Of a stretch of DNA of 64,000 nt, positions 11,075 to 24,400 are shown piece after piece. The notes under the pieces are model-generated. The model did not search any database. It was not told where the DNA came from and saw nothing but the letters and a program-made list of their open reading frames with translations. Within the stretch, counting starts at the first letter, position 1, and each line of letters begins with the position of its first letter. This stretch comes from Diacronema lutheri. Lineage: Eukaryota > Haptophyta > Pavlovophyceae > Pavlovales > Pavlovaceae. A program made the translations under genes and the position numbers. The DNA lies in assembly GCA_019448385.1 (NCBI GenBank), contig JAGTXO010000065.1, positions 117,747 through 181,746 on the forward strand, in the 5' to 3' direction.

Positions 11075-12142
11075 ATGCCGCACTTGCGCTGGCGCACGTG
11101 CCTCGCGGCGTGCGTGCTCGGCGCGTGCAGCGGGCGCGAGGCGGCGGGCTGGCGGCGCGCGCAGGCGGACGCGCCGCGCGCGCTACTTCTTCGCACGCCG
11201 TCGCGCCTCTCCGCCCTTCGCGGCGGCCATGCGGCCGCGCCCGCGCTTGGCGCAGAGGCGGTGGCCGACGCGGCGGGCGCGACGCACACGCCGCCGGCAG
11301 CGCGCGTGGTCGGCGCGAGCGTCAAGGCGAGGCTGGCGAACCTCGTGCTGTGGGAGGCGCCTGCGCTCAGCGCGGCCGTCTTTGCCTTTGGCAACGCCGT
11401 CTTCTACCTCCTCCTCCTCAAAAAGTGGTCGGCGGTGAGCGTCGGCTCGTGGTTGCTCTTCGTCGCGACGCTCTGCGGCTTCGCGTACACGACGTTTGCA
11501 AAGTTCATGGTCGGCTTCCTCGGGCCGGACGTGGTGCGCGAGCCGACGCTCGGCGTCGCCTACCTCACCCCCGCGCACGTCGCCGCCCTCGCCGAGCCGC
11601 TCTGCGCGCTGTGCAACGCGGCCATCGAATCGGTGCTGCGCGCGTGCTGGTGCGTCTCGTATACGCACTCGCTCAAGTACCTCGCCGCCTCATACGCGCT
11701 CTCCAAGCTGAGCAGGCACGTGTCGCTCTGCGCGCTGAGCTACGTCGCCTTCGTCGCCGCCTTCGCGCTGCCCAAGGCCGCGCAGGCCCACCGAGAGGAG
11801 CTTGATGCGGCGCTCGCCATCGCGACGGAGCGCGCGGACGAGTTCAAAACCGCCGCGCGGCGCGAGGTGGGCGCGCGGCTCGACGCGCTCAAGGCGCGGC
11901 TGGATGAGGCGAAGGGCGAGGCGCTCGGCGTGTGGACGCGCGCCACCACGCTCTACTCCAAGACCATCTCGACCTTCGCCGATGGCATGAAGGCGGCGGC
12001 GGGCAAGGCGGGCGGCGCGGCCGGCGCCAGTGGAGCCGCGGCCGCGCGCGGCGCGGCCGACGCGGACGACGCGGGCACCGAGCTCAACGACGAGAGCGCG
12101 GCGGAGCCCGCGCCGGCGCTCGACGAGGAGGAGGAGGCGGCG

Positions 12143-12179
<37 letters not shown>

Positions 12180-12190
12180 GCGCGGACTGA
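11075..12190 (+). CDS. Reticulon-like membrane protein
   Basis: 371 residues from the ATG at 11075. The centre (residues about 90-240) has LANLVLWEAPALSAAVFAFGN, then two long hydrophobic hairpins, matching the reticulon homology domain (Leu-x-x-Trp start, two hairpins separated by a hydrophilic loop). Reticulons bend ER membranes into tubules. A helical charged region follows, then a run of Asp/Glu at the C-terminus (EEEEAADGDDDDDDDDD). Unusually, the N-terminus looks like a cleavable presequence (LAACVLGACSG, then an Arg/Ala-rich stretch), which would send the protein into the secretory pathway or the plastid ER rather than leave it cytosol-facing. Family call by pattern only. Confidence 0.65.
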
Positions 12191-12484
12191 GCTGTAGCCG
12201 CGTGGCCAAGCTCGCGTCGCCGGGCGGCCACACAGTAACGGCTCAGTAACGGCTGCACGCGGCTGGTCGCGGCCGCGCGCTGCGAAGCTCCGACGGCGTA
12301 GCCGACGCAGGCGCTGCTCGATGATGTCGGCCAAGCTGTTGCCATAGCCTTTCCCTCCGCCATTTCGCTAGCATAGATGAAAGCAGCGCGCCTCATCCAA
12401 GCGCGCGTAGGGGCCTTGTGTGAGTTGACGATGTCCATTTGAGTCTGGTCAGTGCCCCCGTTTGCAACAGGCAGCCGCTACGTC
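12191..12484. other. Intergenic region, convergent 3' ends
   Basis: 294 bp between two convergent stop codons. It contains a short direct repeat (AGTAACGGCT twice, near 12234-12252) and a locally AT-richer stretch near 12360. No gene is supported. Confidence 0.5.
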
Positions 12485-15400
12485 TCACGCAATCGAGTCA
12501 GCCGCGCCCGCTGCGTCCGCAGGCAAAGGCGGAGCGCGCGCTGTGTCGTTGCTCCAGTTCGGTGCAGGCGCCGGCCCCACGCCCGCAGCGGCGTCCACCG
12601 CCGTCGCCGCATGACGCCGTGCGGCTGCAAGGCCGGCGCTCGCGCGCGTAGGCGCGCCGAGCGCCGCGCCGCGCGCGCTCAGCTCGGCCGGCACGCTCAA
12701 GACGGCAAGGCTGCCGTCCAAGCCGCCGAGCGTCGACGCGTCAGCGCCGGGCTCCATGGCCTGCGCTGACGGGCCCGTGCCGTTGGCAGCGCACAGATGG
12801 GGCGCGCTCGCGCCGAGCTCGGCGCCGAGCGCGGGCGCGAGGCGGACGTGCGGTGGCGGCGCGTTCGCGCGCAACGCCGCGTCCGCGCGCTCGCCGCCCG
12901 GCCGCGTCGGCGCGCGCGACACGGTCGACGGCGACGGCCCGGGGCCCGACCGCGTCGCGGGGCGCGAGCCCGTGACCGGAAATCCGCACCATCCGCCGGC
13001 CACGTCCAACTCGGCCGCGTCTGCGAGCCGGCTGGGGTGGCCGCTGCTCAGCGCGCCGTACGAGGCGGCCAGCGCCGACAGCGCCGATGTGGACGCGGAC
13101 GCGGACGCGACGTACCCGCCCGCCGACGAGAGCGCGGCGCACGTGGCGGCGGAGTTGCCCCGCTCGCCGCGCCGAGCCACGGCCGCGCCGCTCGGCGTGG
13201 CTGGCGTGCCAAGCGCCGCCTCGTCGCCGCCGGCGCGGCCGCCTCCGAGTGTGCCGTCGGCCGTGCGCGGCGGCGGTCGGCCGTCGGAAAGGCGCGTGCC
13301 GAGCGCAACCGCGCGAGAGTGGTGCTTTGGGTTGCGCGCCACGCCGACGCGCGTGAGTGCGGGCAGCCGCGCGAGGTACGCCGAGGCCGTGCCCGTGGCG
13401 GAGGGCGGCTGGTGCACGGGTGAGGCGAGCATGTCGAGCACCGGGCTGCGCACGACCGAGCGCGGCAGCGATACGCCACGTGTGCGCGCACAGCGTTGAG
13501 CGCACGGCGCGCGACGGGCGGGCGCGGCGCGGCGCGGCGCGGCGCGGCGCGGCGCGGCGCGGCGCGGCGCGGCACGGCGCGGCGCGCGCACCGCGGCTGG
13601 GAGAGCAGAAGCCACGGCGGCGAGTGAGCGGCAGCCGCGGCTGCGGCAGCCGCGGCGCTCGCGCGCGCCGCACCGCCGCCGAGCCCAAAGCCGCCCACGT
13701 CCACGGCCGCGTCCTCGAGCGCGCGCGCGCCGCCGTCGCTGCGACGGCGAACGCTCGCGCGCGCCACGCCGCGCGGCTCGGCGCGCTGCGCCCCGCCCTC
13801 GCCGCCGGCGGGCGCAGCCACGTCGGCGTCGGTCGGCGCGTCCGCGCCGCCCTCCGCCTCGTCGTCGCTTGCCGTCGCGGCCTCCGCCTTGAGCGCCGCC
13901 GCCTTGTCGAGCAGCGCAGCCTGGACCTGCAGGTGGAGCGGGTAGTTTGCGAGAAGCGCAGGCGGCGCGTATCGGCCGCGCGCGCCAACCTCGCGGCCGC
14001 CGCCGCCGCCGCCGCCGACGGCGCGCCCAGGCGCGTCCGCCGCCCATACGTCCGCATCGCCGCCCGCCGCCGCTGCCGCCGCCGCCGCCGCCGCGCGGCT
14101 GTGCGCGTGCGCCGTGACCGCTCGGCGCAGATGCGCCGCCGCGTGCGCGCGCGCGCGCTGCGCGAGGGCCTCCTCCTCGCTCCAGAAGGGCGCGCGCGGG
14201 ATGGCTGCTGCGCGTGCACGCGCGGCGATGCGGACGGGCACGCAGCGCGCGTGAGCAGCGCACAAGCGTGGCGCGGCGCCGCGCGGGGGCGGCGCGGCGC
14301 GGCGCGGTGCGGCGCGCGGCGCACCGGCGTCGGGCGCGCCCAAGCCGACGGCGCGAAGCCGGCGCACGTCGCCGCCGCGCGTCGAGGGTCGCGCACGCGC
14401 CGCCGGCTCGGCAAGGTACGCCTCGTCTGCCGCCTGCATGCCTGCGTCGCGCGTTTGGCGCGGCACGGCGGCGACGGACGGCGCGCCATTCGTCGGCGGC
14501 GCGCGCGACGCGCGGAGCAGCGCGCCGTCCGCGCCGCCGAGGAGCGCGGCCAGATCGTCGAGCGCCTCGCCGTCCGTGGCGAGCGCCTCGCCCTGCACGT
14601 CGAGCGCGGCGAGCGTGCGCGCCACCGACGACGCGGCGAGCTCGGCGGCGGGCGCGAGGCGGAGGGCCTCGTCGACAGTCGGCCAGTTGAGCGCGAGCCG
14701 CGCATACGCCGCCGCTTCGGCCGCTCTGGCCGCGACGCCGGCGGCGCTGTCGAGCGCGGCGAGCGGCGAGGCGCGCACCGAGCGGGCAGAGGCAAGGGCG
14801 ACGTTGCCACCACCGTCAGCGACAAGCGCGTCGACGCGCGCCGACGAGCGCGGCGCGCCGGCCGAGCCGCCGTCCGTCCCGTCGTCGGCGCGCGCCGACG
14901 CGCCTGCCGCCGCGGGCGCGCCCGGCGCGTCCAACGCGCGCTGCTCCACCGGCACGGGCGGCTCGTGCTCGGGCGGCAGCATGGCGCGCGACACAAACTC
15001 GTTGACGAGCGAGAGCTGCGCGTCGTCGTGCCCGTCGTTGTACGCGAGCAGCGCGCCGGACAAGTCGCGCGCGGCGAGTGCGCAGCCGGGTCCGAGGAGC
15101 CGCGCGACGCCCGTGACGCCGCTCGCACGCAGCGCGCGCTGTAGCGGCCGCAGCCGCACCCACTGCGTCGCGCCCGCGGGCACGACGAGGCGCGGCCTCG
15201 CGGCGCGCAGCGCGGCGCACAGCGCGCTCTCGGCTGGGAGCGCGCCGTCCGCTTCGAGCGCCTCCGCCTGCGCGCACAGCGCGTCGTAGATGGCGATCGC
15301 GTCGAGGCCGTGCACCACAAAGCCCTGCTCGCGAGCGTCGGCCGCGCCGTCGGCGGCGCTTGCGGCGAGCGCGACGGCCGAGCTCACCTCGCCGGCGCGC

Positions 15401-18400
15401 ACGCGTGTCGCGGCGCGCGGCCCGAGTGACGCCGCCGCCGCCGCCGCGCCCGCCGCGCCGGGCTGCGCGGCGAGCAGGGCGCGCGGCGGGAGCGGTGTCG
15501 CGTCGGCGAGCCGGATGACCGCGTTGAGCTCGGCGAGCGTGACGCCGTCGCGCCCGCCGGCGTGCGCGCGCGCAAGCGGCAGAAGCGTGCCGAGGCGCAG
15601 CGCGCGGCGCGGCCCGAGCAGCCGCGCGTCGTCGCGCACGCCCGCCGATCGGAGCGCAACGACAACGCGGTGCACGTCGATGCGCAGCTGTCCATTGGGC
15701 GAGCGCGCAATCAGGGGCACGGCTGCGGCCGCCAGCGCCGCCGCGTGCGGCGAGACGAGCGGCGCGGACGACGCGCCCGCGGGCGAGCCGCCCGCCACGC
15801 CCGCGCGCCGCAGCGCGCGCAGCGCGCCCGCCGCGGCGTCCGCCGCCGGGTGGCGCGCGAGCGCGAGCGAGCGTCCGATCGTGTCGAGGAATTCGTCAAA
15901 GGACGGCACGTCCGCGCGCTCGGCGCGCGATGCGCATCGCACGAGCGCGTTCAGCGCTCCGAGGGAGACGGTCAGCGACGCCCGCCGCGCGCGCTCGCGC
16001 GGTCGTGCGCCGCCGCCGCTGCGCCGCGCCACGCGCGGCGCCTCAGCCGGCGCGCCGCCGGCCGCGCCGCCGCCGCCGCCGTCAACATCGTCGCCGGCCT
16101 CGCGCGCGTCGTAAAAGGTGCGCGCCGCCCAGCGCAACGCGCCGAGCGTCACGTGCGCGCCGGGCAGCACCTCCCACTCGTCGCCCGGCGCGCCTAGCGC
16201 GGCGTTGGCGCGCGCCGCGCGGCCGCCGTCGTCTTCTGCGTCCGCGCCGTCGCGCGGCGAGCCACCGTCGGCCGCGTCGGCCGCGCCGCCGTCAGCGGCG
16301 CCGGCGCGCAAGTCATCGAGGAGCCTGCCCAGGTCGAGAAGCGGCGCGGCGCCGACGCCCGCGAGTAGATAGGCCGCACGCTCGCCGAGCCGCGCGTCGG
16401 CGCGCGCCGGCTGCGTGCCGAGCGCGTCGCGCGTCGCGCGCAGCAGCGCGTCGAGCTCGGGCAGGTCAGCCGGGCCGTACGTGAGCGCGGCGCGCACGAG
16501 CGCGCCGAGCTGCGCCTCGTCCACCGCCTCGCCGGCCGCGACCTCGGCCGCGGCCGCGGCGGCGGCGGCCGTGGCGATGGGCGTGGCCGCCGCCATTCCT
16601 GCGGCCGCACCCTCGCGCTCGGCGGCCGCATGGCCGCCGCTCCCGCCCATCGCGCCCGCGGCGGCGCATGCGGCATCGTCGGCGTCGTCGTCGGCGAGCG
16701 CAAGGTCCAAGCTGCCCAGCGCCGCCACGCGCGACGCGGTTGCCGCGGCGGCCGCGGCCGTGGCCGCGGCCGCGAGCACGTCACCCCCGATCGGCGAGCG
16801 GCCGCCGGCCGCGGCTGCGCCCGTGCCCGCGCTCGAGCGCGCGCCGCCCGTGACACGCGCTGCGCGCGTCAGCGGCCGCGCGCTACCCGCGTCGAGCGCG
16901 TCCGCGCCGCCATCGACGCGCAGGCAGCGCCACGCGAGCGCGAGCGCGCGTGGCGTGAGCTCGGCGCCGCCCGCGCCGACGAGCAGCGCGGCGTGGTCGG
17001 CGAGGCGCGCGGCCGCAAGCCGCCCGAGCAGCGCGCGCGGGTGGAGGAGGAGGGGCGGCGGCGGCAGCCGCGCGAGCGCCGCGGCGGAGAGCGCGCCGCC
17101 CGACGCGCGCGCAGCCGCCATCGCGGCCGTTGGCGGCGCGCGCGCTCCGAATGCCGCCCAGTCGACGGCGACGAGGCGCGCGGCGCGCTCGGCGGATGTG
17201 CGGGCGGCGGCAGGGGCGGCGCGCGGCACGGGCGGCCACGTGTGAGCAGCGAGCGCGGCGGCGAGCGCGGCGCTCGCCTCGTCCGCGGCCGCGAGCGCGT
17301 CCACGCTCAGCGCGTGCTCGAACCGCGCCGCCTCCGCCGGCGCCAGCGCGTTGCCACACACGCGCGCAAGCGCGAGGGGATCAGCCCAACCATAGAACCC
17401 GCCGCGCGCGCTGCGCGCACCCTCCGGGTGCGCGGGCAGCAGGCCAAGTTCGACGCTCAGCCGCGAGCGCAGTGCGAGGCTCAACTCGCCCGGCCGCAGC
17501 GAGCGCGCGGACGCCGACGCCAACACAGCCGCGCGCTCGCGTGGGCTCGACGCGCGCGCGCCGCCCGCCGCGGCGCCGGCGTCGCCGTCGTCGACCGGCG
17601 CGGCAGCGCTAGCGACGGCGTCCGCCGCGGCGGCGGCGGCGCGCGCGGCGGCGTGCGGCGCGAGCTCGGCGCCAAGCGACGCAATGTCGTCCACCGTCAG
17701 CGTCGGATGCGCGTGGCACACGTGCGCGCGCGCCGCGCCGCCGAGCACGCCCGCGCGCGCGAGGCCGGCGCGCACGAGCGCGGCAAGCGCCGCGGGCAAG
17801 AGCTGCGTTGCCTCGCCCGCGCCGACGCTCGCCGGCTCGGCGCTGCGCGGGGGCGAGGCCGTCGCCTCGGCCGTGTTGTCGCGCGCCGGCACGAGCGCGC
17901 CGCCCTCGAGCCGCCGGCGCAGCGCCGTCCTGCGCAGCATCCACACGTGCGACGCGGCGGCGGCGGGAAGCGTCGCGACGACGGCAGCGACAAACGCCTC
18001 GGCGCCCGCGCCCTCGGCGAAGAGTGGCGGGAGGGCGGAGGCGGCGTGGATGAGGAGGGCAAGCGGCTTGCCCGCACGCACGATCTCCTCGCCGCCCGAG
18101 TAGCCGCGCGCGAGCGCCGCCTCAAGCTTTTCGATGGTGAGCGCGCCGAGGCCGCTGCCGAGCAGAGGGTCGCGCGCGTGCGCGCCGCGCGCGCGCAGCC
18201 GCGCGCACAGCGCGCGCACGTCGAGCGCGCCGCCGCCGTCGAGCGCGCACGCGCGCAGCAGGTGGAGAACCTCAGGCGCGCGGCTCAGCGTCGAGCCCGC
18301 GAGCGCAAGCGCGGGCGGCGCGCCGTCGGACTGCGGCGCGAGCACCGCGGGCACGTCGACGCCGCGCGGCGAGAGGCCGCCGATGCCGCCGCCGAGCGCG

Positions 18401-21400
18401 CGCGGCGCGCCGGCTGCGGGTGAGCGCGGCGGCGACGTCGTCACGGCGAAGCCGTCGACCGGTGCGCGCGCGCGCACGGCCGTCGCGAGCGTGTGCGCCA
18501 TCGCGGTGAGCAGCCTGAGCAAAGAGCCGCCGCCTTCGCCGTATCCAAACCCAAAAGGCGCGCGCGACGCGCCGCGGTGCCCGCCGCGCGCGCCACGCCC
18601 GCCGCCGTCGCCACCGTCGCGCGCGCGCGCGCCGAGCTCGGCGTCGGCGCGGTCGAGCGGCCAAAGACCCGCGGCGATGCGCAGCGCGCCCGCCGCCTGC
18701 GCCGCGGACAGGAAGCGCGCCGCACGCCGGCCCGGCCCGCCACCGACTGGCGCGGGCGCGTAGCGCGTCGCCGCGAGCTCGAGCGCGTCGAGCGTGATGT
18801 GCGCGGTGACCGCTCCTGCGCTGCCGCCGCCACCCGCGCGTATGGGCAGCACGGGCACGTGCGGCGGCACGCCCGCCTCGCGCAACAGCCGCGCGATGCC
18901 CGCCAGGTCGATGAGCTCGGCAATCGCACCGCCGCCGTCGGCCATCGGCGCCTCGCCCGTTCGGCGCGTCCCGTGCGCGCCGCCGCCGCCAGGCGGGCGC
19001 GCGGGCAATGTGAGGAGCGTGAAGGTGGGCTGCTTGCGCAGGAGGAGCGCTGTCGCGGCCGCATCGCCCCTCACTGTCCGCTCGATCACCGCGTGGAGCA
19101 ACGCCTCCACCGACGCGAACGGCGCGCCCACCGCCGCCGCAGATTGGCGCGCGCGCGCCCCGGCGAGCGGCCGCAGCCGGACGGCCGTGGCGGCTCCGCC
19201 GCTCGGCAGTGCGTCGGCGGCCGTTGCCGCGCGCACGCCGCCATATTCGGCGACGGCGCCGCCGCCGCCATCGCCGTCGCCGCCGTCGTCGCCGCCGCCG
19301 CCGCTCCCGCCACCACCGCCGCCGTCCGCGCCGCCGTCTGCGGCGAGCGCGCGCTCCGCCACGCGCGCGTGAGCGGGGAGCAGCGCGACGCGCACGGCGG
19401 CAAGCGCGCGAGCGAGCTTAGGTCTCAGCTCGGCATACTGCCCGTACCTGCGTTTCGATCAGCGGCGCGACGCGCGCGGATGGTCAGCGAGCGGTGGCGG
19501 CGCGTTGTGCCCGAGCGCGCGGCGCGGCGCGGCACGGCGCGGCGCGGCGCGGCGCGGCCCTGCGCGCACCGCGCGAGCGCGCGCGCGCGCAGGGCCGACA
19601 CGACGATGGCCTGGTGCACGGCGCCGCGCCGCGCGGCGAGCAGCCGCGCCTCGGTGCGCGCGAGCCGGTGCACGGCGCCATCGTGCGTGGCCGACTGCGC
19701 TGCGAGCAGCACGAGGGCCCAACGGCGCGTCGTGTCGCGTGCGCTGGCCGCGGCGGCGGCGGCGACGGCGGCGGACGCCGCGTCCGCGTCCGCGTCGGCG
19801 AGTGCGTCGACGAGCGCGCGACACGCAGCACGCGCCACGTGCCCGCCGTCGCTCTCTCCGTCACGGCCTGCGCCCGCCGCCTCCGCTTCGAGCGCGCGGA
19901 GCAGCACGGCCTCAACGAGCTCGACGCGCGCGAGCAACTCTGCCATTCCGGCCTGCACGCGCCGCAGCAGGCTTGTCACGCCGTCGAGCACGGCCGCGGC
20001 GCTGTCGGGCGCGTCCGGCGGCAGCATGGCGGCGCTCAGCTGCTGGCCGATCGCGTCCGCAGCGATCGTCTCGCGCACGTCGGCGCACAGCTCGACGACA
20101 TTCCGCAGCAGCTCGGCGAGCGCCGGATCCGCCGCAGCGGCCGCGGGCGCACGCTCGACGCCGTCCACCGCCGAAACGGCTGTCGAAATGGACACGCGCG
20201 GTGGCGACGGCCGCGAGAATGCCGCGTCGTCCACCGCCGGCTGCTCGGTCTCGGTCTCTTCGGCGAGCGCGGCCGCACGATCGGCGGACGAGCGACGCTT
20301 CGGCGCGCCGCTCAGCCTGCGGTGCGCGTCCTCGAGCACGGCGAGCGGCTCTTCGCCACGATACAGCCGCGCGAGGTTCTCCTCGCCGCCAAGGGTTGCG
20401 AGCAAGATGCCGTGCTGCTCCGCGGCGAGCTCGGACGCGACCGTCACGTCAGCGAGCGGCGTCGCGTCGGTCAGCCGTGCAAGCCGCAACGCGGCGCGCG
20501 CCTTTGCCCCCGCCTCCGCCTCTGCCTCCGCCTCCGCCTCCGCGAGCGCGGCCGCGAGGCTGGCAAGCGCCGCGCCGCGCTCCGCCTCGCGCTCACTTTC
20601 GGCGGCGGCTGCTGGTTGGGCGGCCACGCGGCCGGCGGCCGCGCGCTGCGCGGCGGACGCCGCGTCGCGCGCGAGCGCCGTCCGCACGTCTCGCACGCGC
20701 GCAAACGCGCGCTCGACGCGCGCGCGCAGCCGCTCGACGCGCGCGCCGTGCGCGACGAGCGCCGCGTCGACGCGCGCGTGCGCGTCCGCCGTCGGCGCGT
20801 CGTCAGCGAGAGCGCCGCCCGGAGCGAACGCCGCGCCGAGCGCGCTGACCGCCTCACGCACAAACATTGCGCTCGCCTCAGCCAGCGCATGACCAGCGCC
20901 CATCCCTCGCGCGCGCAGCTCGAGCGCGTCGCGCGCCGCCGCTTGCAGCAACGGGATGAGCGCCTCACGCCGCGCGTGCCGCGCCTCTGCCGCGACGTCC
21001 GTCACCGCGTCCAGCGTCAGCGTGGACACGGCCACGCCGCCGAGCGCGATGGCGGGCGCGGCCGTGCCGGGCGATAGCACGTCAGCGGCTCGCAGATCAT
21101 GGCTCGCAGCCGGCGCGCCCGAGCCCGCGCCCTCGCCCGCACCCGAGCTCGCGCCCGCGCCCGCGCCCGCGCCCGAGCTCGCGCCCGAGCCCCCTGGCAA
21201 GTCGACATTAGCGCCTGTCTCGCTCTCGCGCGCACGCACGACGCGCGCGCGCGCGGGCGGTGGCAGCGACGGGCGGCTGCGTGCGCGCGCGGACGGGCGT
21301 GCGCGCTCGGTCGTCGTCGTCGCCGCGATGGGCGCGGCGGCCGCGACGGGCGCGATGGGCGCGGCGGCCGCGACGGGCGCGTCCGCCGTGTCCGCCGCGC

Positions 21401-24400
21401 CCGCGTCGACGAGCGCCGCGCGCCTTGTGTCGCCGCCCGTCCGCGCCTCGCCGCGCTGGTCGTCCGACGGGTGCGCGTCCTCGCGCATGCCGGCCGACGA
21501 GGCCACCGGCGGCACGGCCGAAATGCGCGAGCGCGGCGAAGCGTGCGACGCGGTGCCCCCGGCGGTGAGTGGCGCGGACGGCGACGCGGTGGCCGCGGCG
21601 GCGCTCTTCGCGAACGCGGCCGCTGCGGCGGTCGCGACGGACGCGAGCTGCGGCACGGCCGGCGACGTGTTCGGCGCGGGCGGCGCGGCCGCGGCGGGCG
21701 CCGCCGCGTGGCCCGGTGTGGCGCTGGGCGCGAGCGCCGAGCGCAAGCGCGCGCGCGCGCTCGCGGCAGCCGCGGTGGCAGCAAGCGTGGTGGGCATGGT
21801 GAGCATGCCCGTCCACGTGGCGAGCACCGCCTGCGCCTCGGCGAGCTCGGCCGCGCGCGCCTCTGACGCCGTGAGCGCGGCGCGCAGTTCTGAGCGAACC
21901 GCCTCCGCCTCAGCGCGGCTCGCGCGCGTCGCGGCGAGCTCGGCGGCGAGCGACGCGCGCGCGCCGTCCGCCTCGCTGAGCGCCTCGCCGAGCAACGCCA
22001 CGTCGATCTCGCGCAGCTCGCGCGCCCACGCCACGGCCGCGTTCGCCTCGCGCAGAGAGCCGCCAAGCGCGGCCGCCGCGGCATCTGCACGCACGCGCTC
22101 CGCTGCCGCTGCGCCCAAGGCCGTGGCGAGTTCGGCGCGAGCCGCGTCCGACCTGGCGGCGAGCTCGGCGCGAGCCGCGTCCAACGCGGCGCTGAGTTCG
22201 GCGCGCACCGCGTCCGATGCGGCGGTGAGCTCGGCACGAGCCGCGCCTGACGCGGCGGCGAGCTCGGCGCGAGCAGCGTCGCGCTCCGCCGCGGCGGACG
22301 CGAGCGCGCCGAGCTGCGCACGCGCGCTCTCGAGTTCGGCCTCGGCGGCCTCCGCGCGCAGCCGCGCCGCCGAGCCGTCGCGCTCGGCGGCCGCGTGCGC
22401 CGCGCGCGAGTTGACAAGATCGGCCAGCGCCGCGTCTGCGCGCGCGCGCTCGGCGATCGCCACATCCTCCGCCGCCGCCTTGGCCGCCTTGGCCGCGTCC
22501 ACGTCGGCGTGCAGCCCGCCCATCTCGGTGCCGCGCGCCGCGACTGCGTCGGCCGCTGCGCTGATCTGCCTGTGCGCGCGCGCGAGCTCGGCGCGCGCCC
22601 CACCGAGCGCGAGCTTGACATCGGCCAGAGCGCGCGCGGACTCGTCCGCGCGTCGGCGCGCGTCGAGCGCCTTCTCCGCCTCGGCGGTGCGGCCGTTCAT
22701 CGCGCGGTGCACCTCCGCCTCCATGCTCGCCACCATTGTGCGCGCCGCCGCCGTCAGCCCCGCCTGTGCCGAGAGCACAGCCTCCTTGCGCAGCTCAAAA
22801 TCCTCGAGCAGCGAGTTGAAGGGCGACGACGACGACGGCGACGGCGTCGGCCCGCTGCGCCGCCGCGTGCGCGCGCCACTCGACGAGGGCACGTCGCCGC
22901 CAAGGAGGGCGAGGGTCGGCAGCGCACCGTCCTCCTCCTCCTCCTCGTCGTCGTCGCCCTGCCCGCCGACGTCCGAGCCGCCCATGACCTCGTACATCTC
23001 ACCGGCGGAGGAGTCGAGCCAATGACCAACGGCCTCGAGAAGGTCCGCGCGCTCGGCTGACGAATCACCGAAAGTGTCCGCGAGCAGCGCGGCGCGGCTG
23101 CCCGCCTGCGCGGTGAGCTCGCGGCGGCGCTCAAGCGGCAGCGCCTCGTCGCCCACGTACGCGCCGCCACCGCCGCCGCCGCCGCCGCCGCCACCCGGCC
23201 CGCCGTCAAACCCGCTCGGCTCGGCGCGCGCGAGCGCGGCCGCGACGGGCCCTGCGATGGCGGCCTCCGTCGATTTGGCCCACGCGCCAAAGGAGGTGAG
23301 GTGCCCAGCAACCGCCGAAAGCGAGTCGGCAACCGTCGAATAGGAGTGCGACGACAGCCGCTGTGCGCCGAGCACCTGCAGCGCCAGGCCGAGCGAGCGA
23401 CCGGCGGCGCGGCGCGTTCGGCGCGGCGCGCGCACGCGCGCGCGAGCGCGTACGGGCGGGCGGGCGGATAGGCGAGGCGGGCCAAGGCAGGGGTAAGGCA
23501 GGGGCAGGGCAGGCAGAGGAGGGGCGAAGGGGCAAGACAGGTGCGCTCGCTCGCACCTCGTGGATGCGCTCGAAGGCAAAGTGCGGCGAGACCATGCCTT
23601 CCGCATGCGCCGAGTAGCTCGCCATCGCGCGCAGCATCAGCTCCGCGTGGTGCAGGATCTCGTGCACGTTGAGCCTGGCAGCGGGTCACGAGAGAGTAGA
23701 GCGGAGCAGGGAGGGGCGGTGTTGTGCGCGCGTCCGCGCGCGCGCGTGGTCGGCGTGCGGCGCGGCGTGCACGGCGGGTGCGTGCACGCCCGCCAGGCCG
23801 CGCTCCGAGTTGCGGCGCCATGCTTGCCGCACCTGCGCTCGAGGTTGGGCATCACCTTAAAGACCGTGCGCGCCGATGCCTCGGAGGGCGCGTCGCCCCC
23901 CGCGCGCATGCGCCCAGAAGCGGCGCCTGCCATCGTGAGGCCGCGCACGCGGAGCTCGGCGGCGGTGGGCGGGATCAGACCGTAGTGCAGCACGCCGTGC
24001 GCCTGCCCATCCGCACCCGCCGCGCCGTACGAGCGCACGACCGGCCTCGATCCAACGCTGCCGACAACGCTGCCGCCGCCGCCGCCGCCGCCGCCGACTT
24101 GGCCCGAGCCGCTGTCGACGCGCGCGCTCTCCGCGGCCGTCGTGGGCCGCGGTGAGGGTCCGTGGCTCGCGCCGCCGGCCTCGTCGCCCGCTGGATCGCC
24201 CACGTGCCACGTGACGCCACCGACGCGCAGATCGGCCCGGCGTGGCTCGCTGCCGTCCGTCGTCGTGGTGTTCTGCGCCAGCCGTGCGTGCGCGCCGGCG
24301 CGGCCGGCCGCGGGAGGCGCGGCGGCGCGCGCGGCCGGCGACGCGCTCGTCGTCGGCCGCGCGCCCGCGCTGACGCTTCCGCCACCGCCGCCCGACGTGG

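Noticed and set aside
8461-11805. Plus-strand open frame of 1,114 codons across the helicase
   Set aside because: Ser/Ala/Pro-rich shadow of the helicase; the opposite strand carries all helicase motifs in order.
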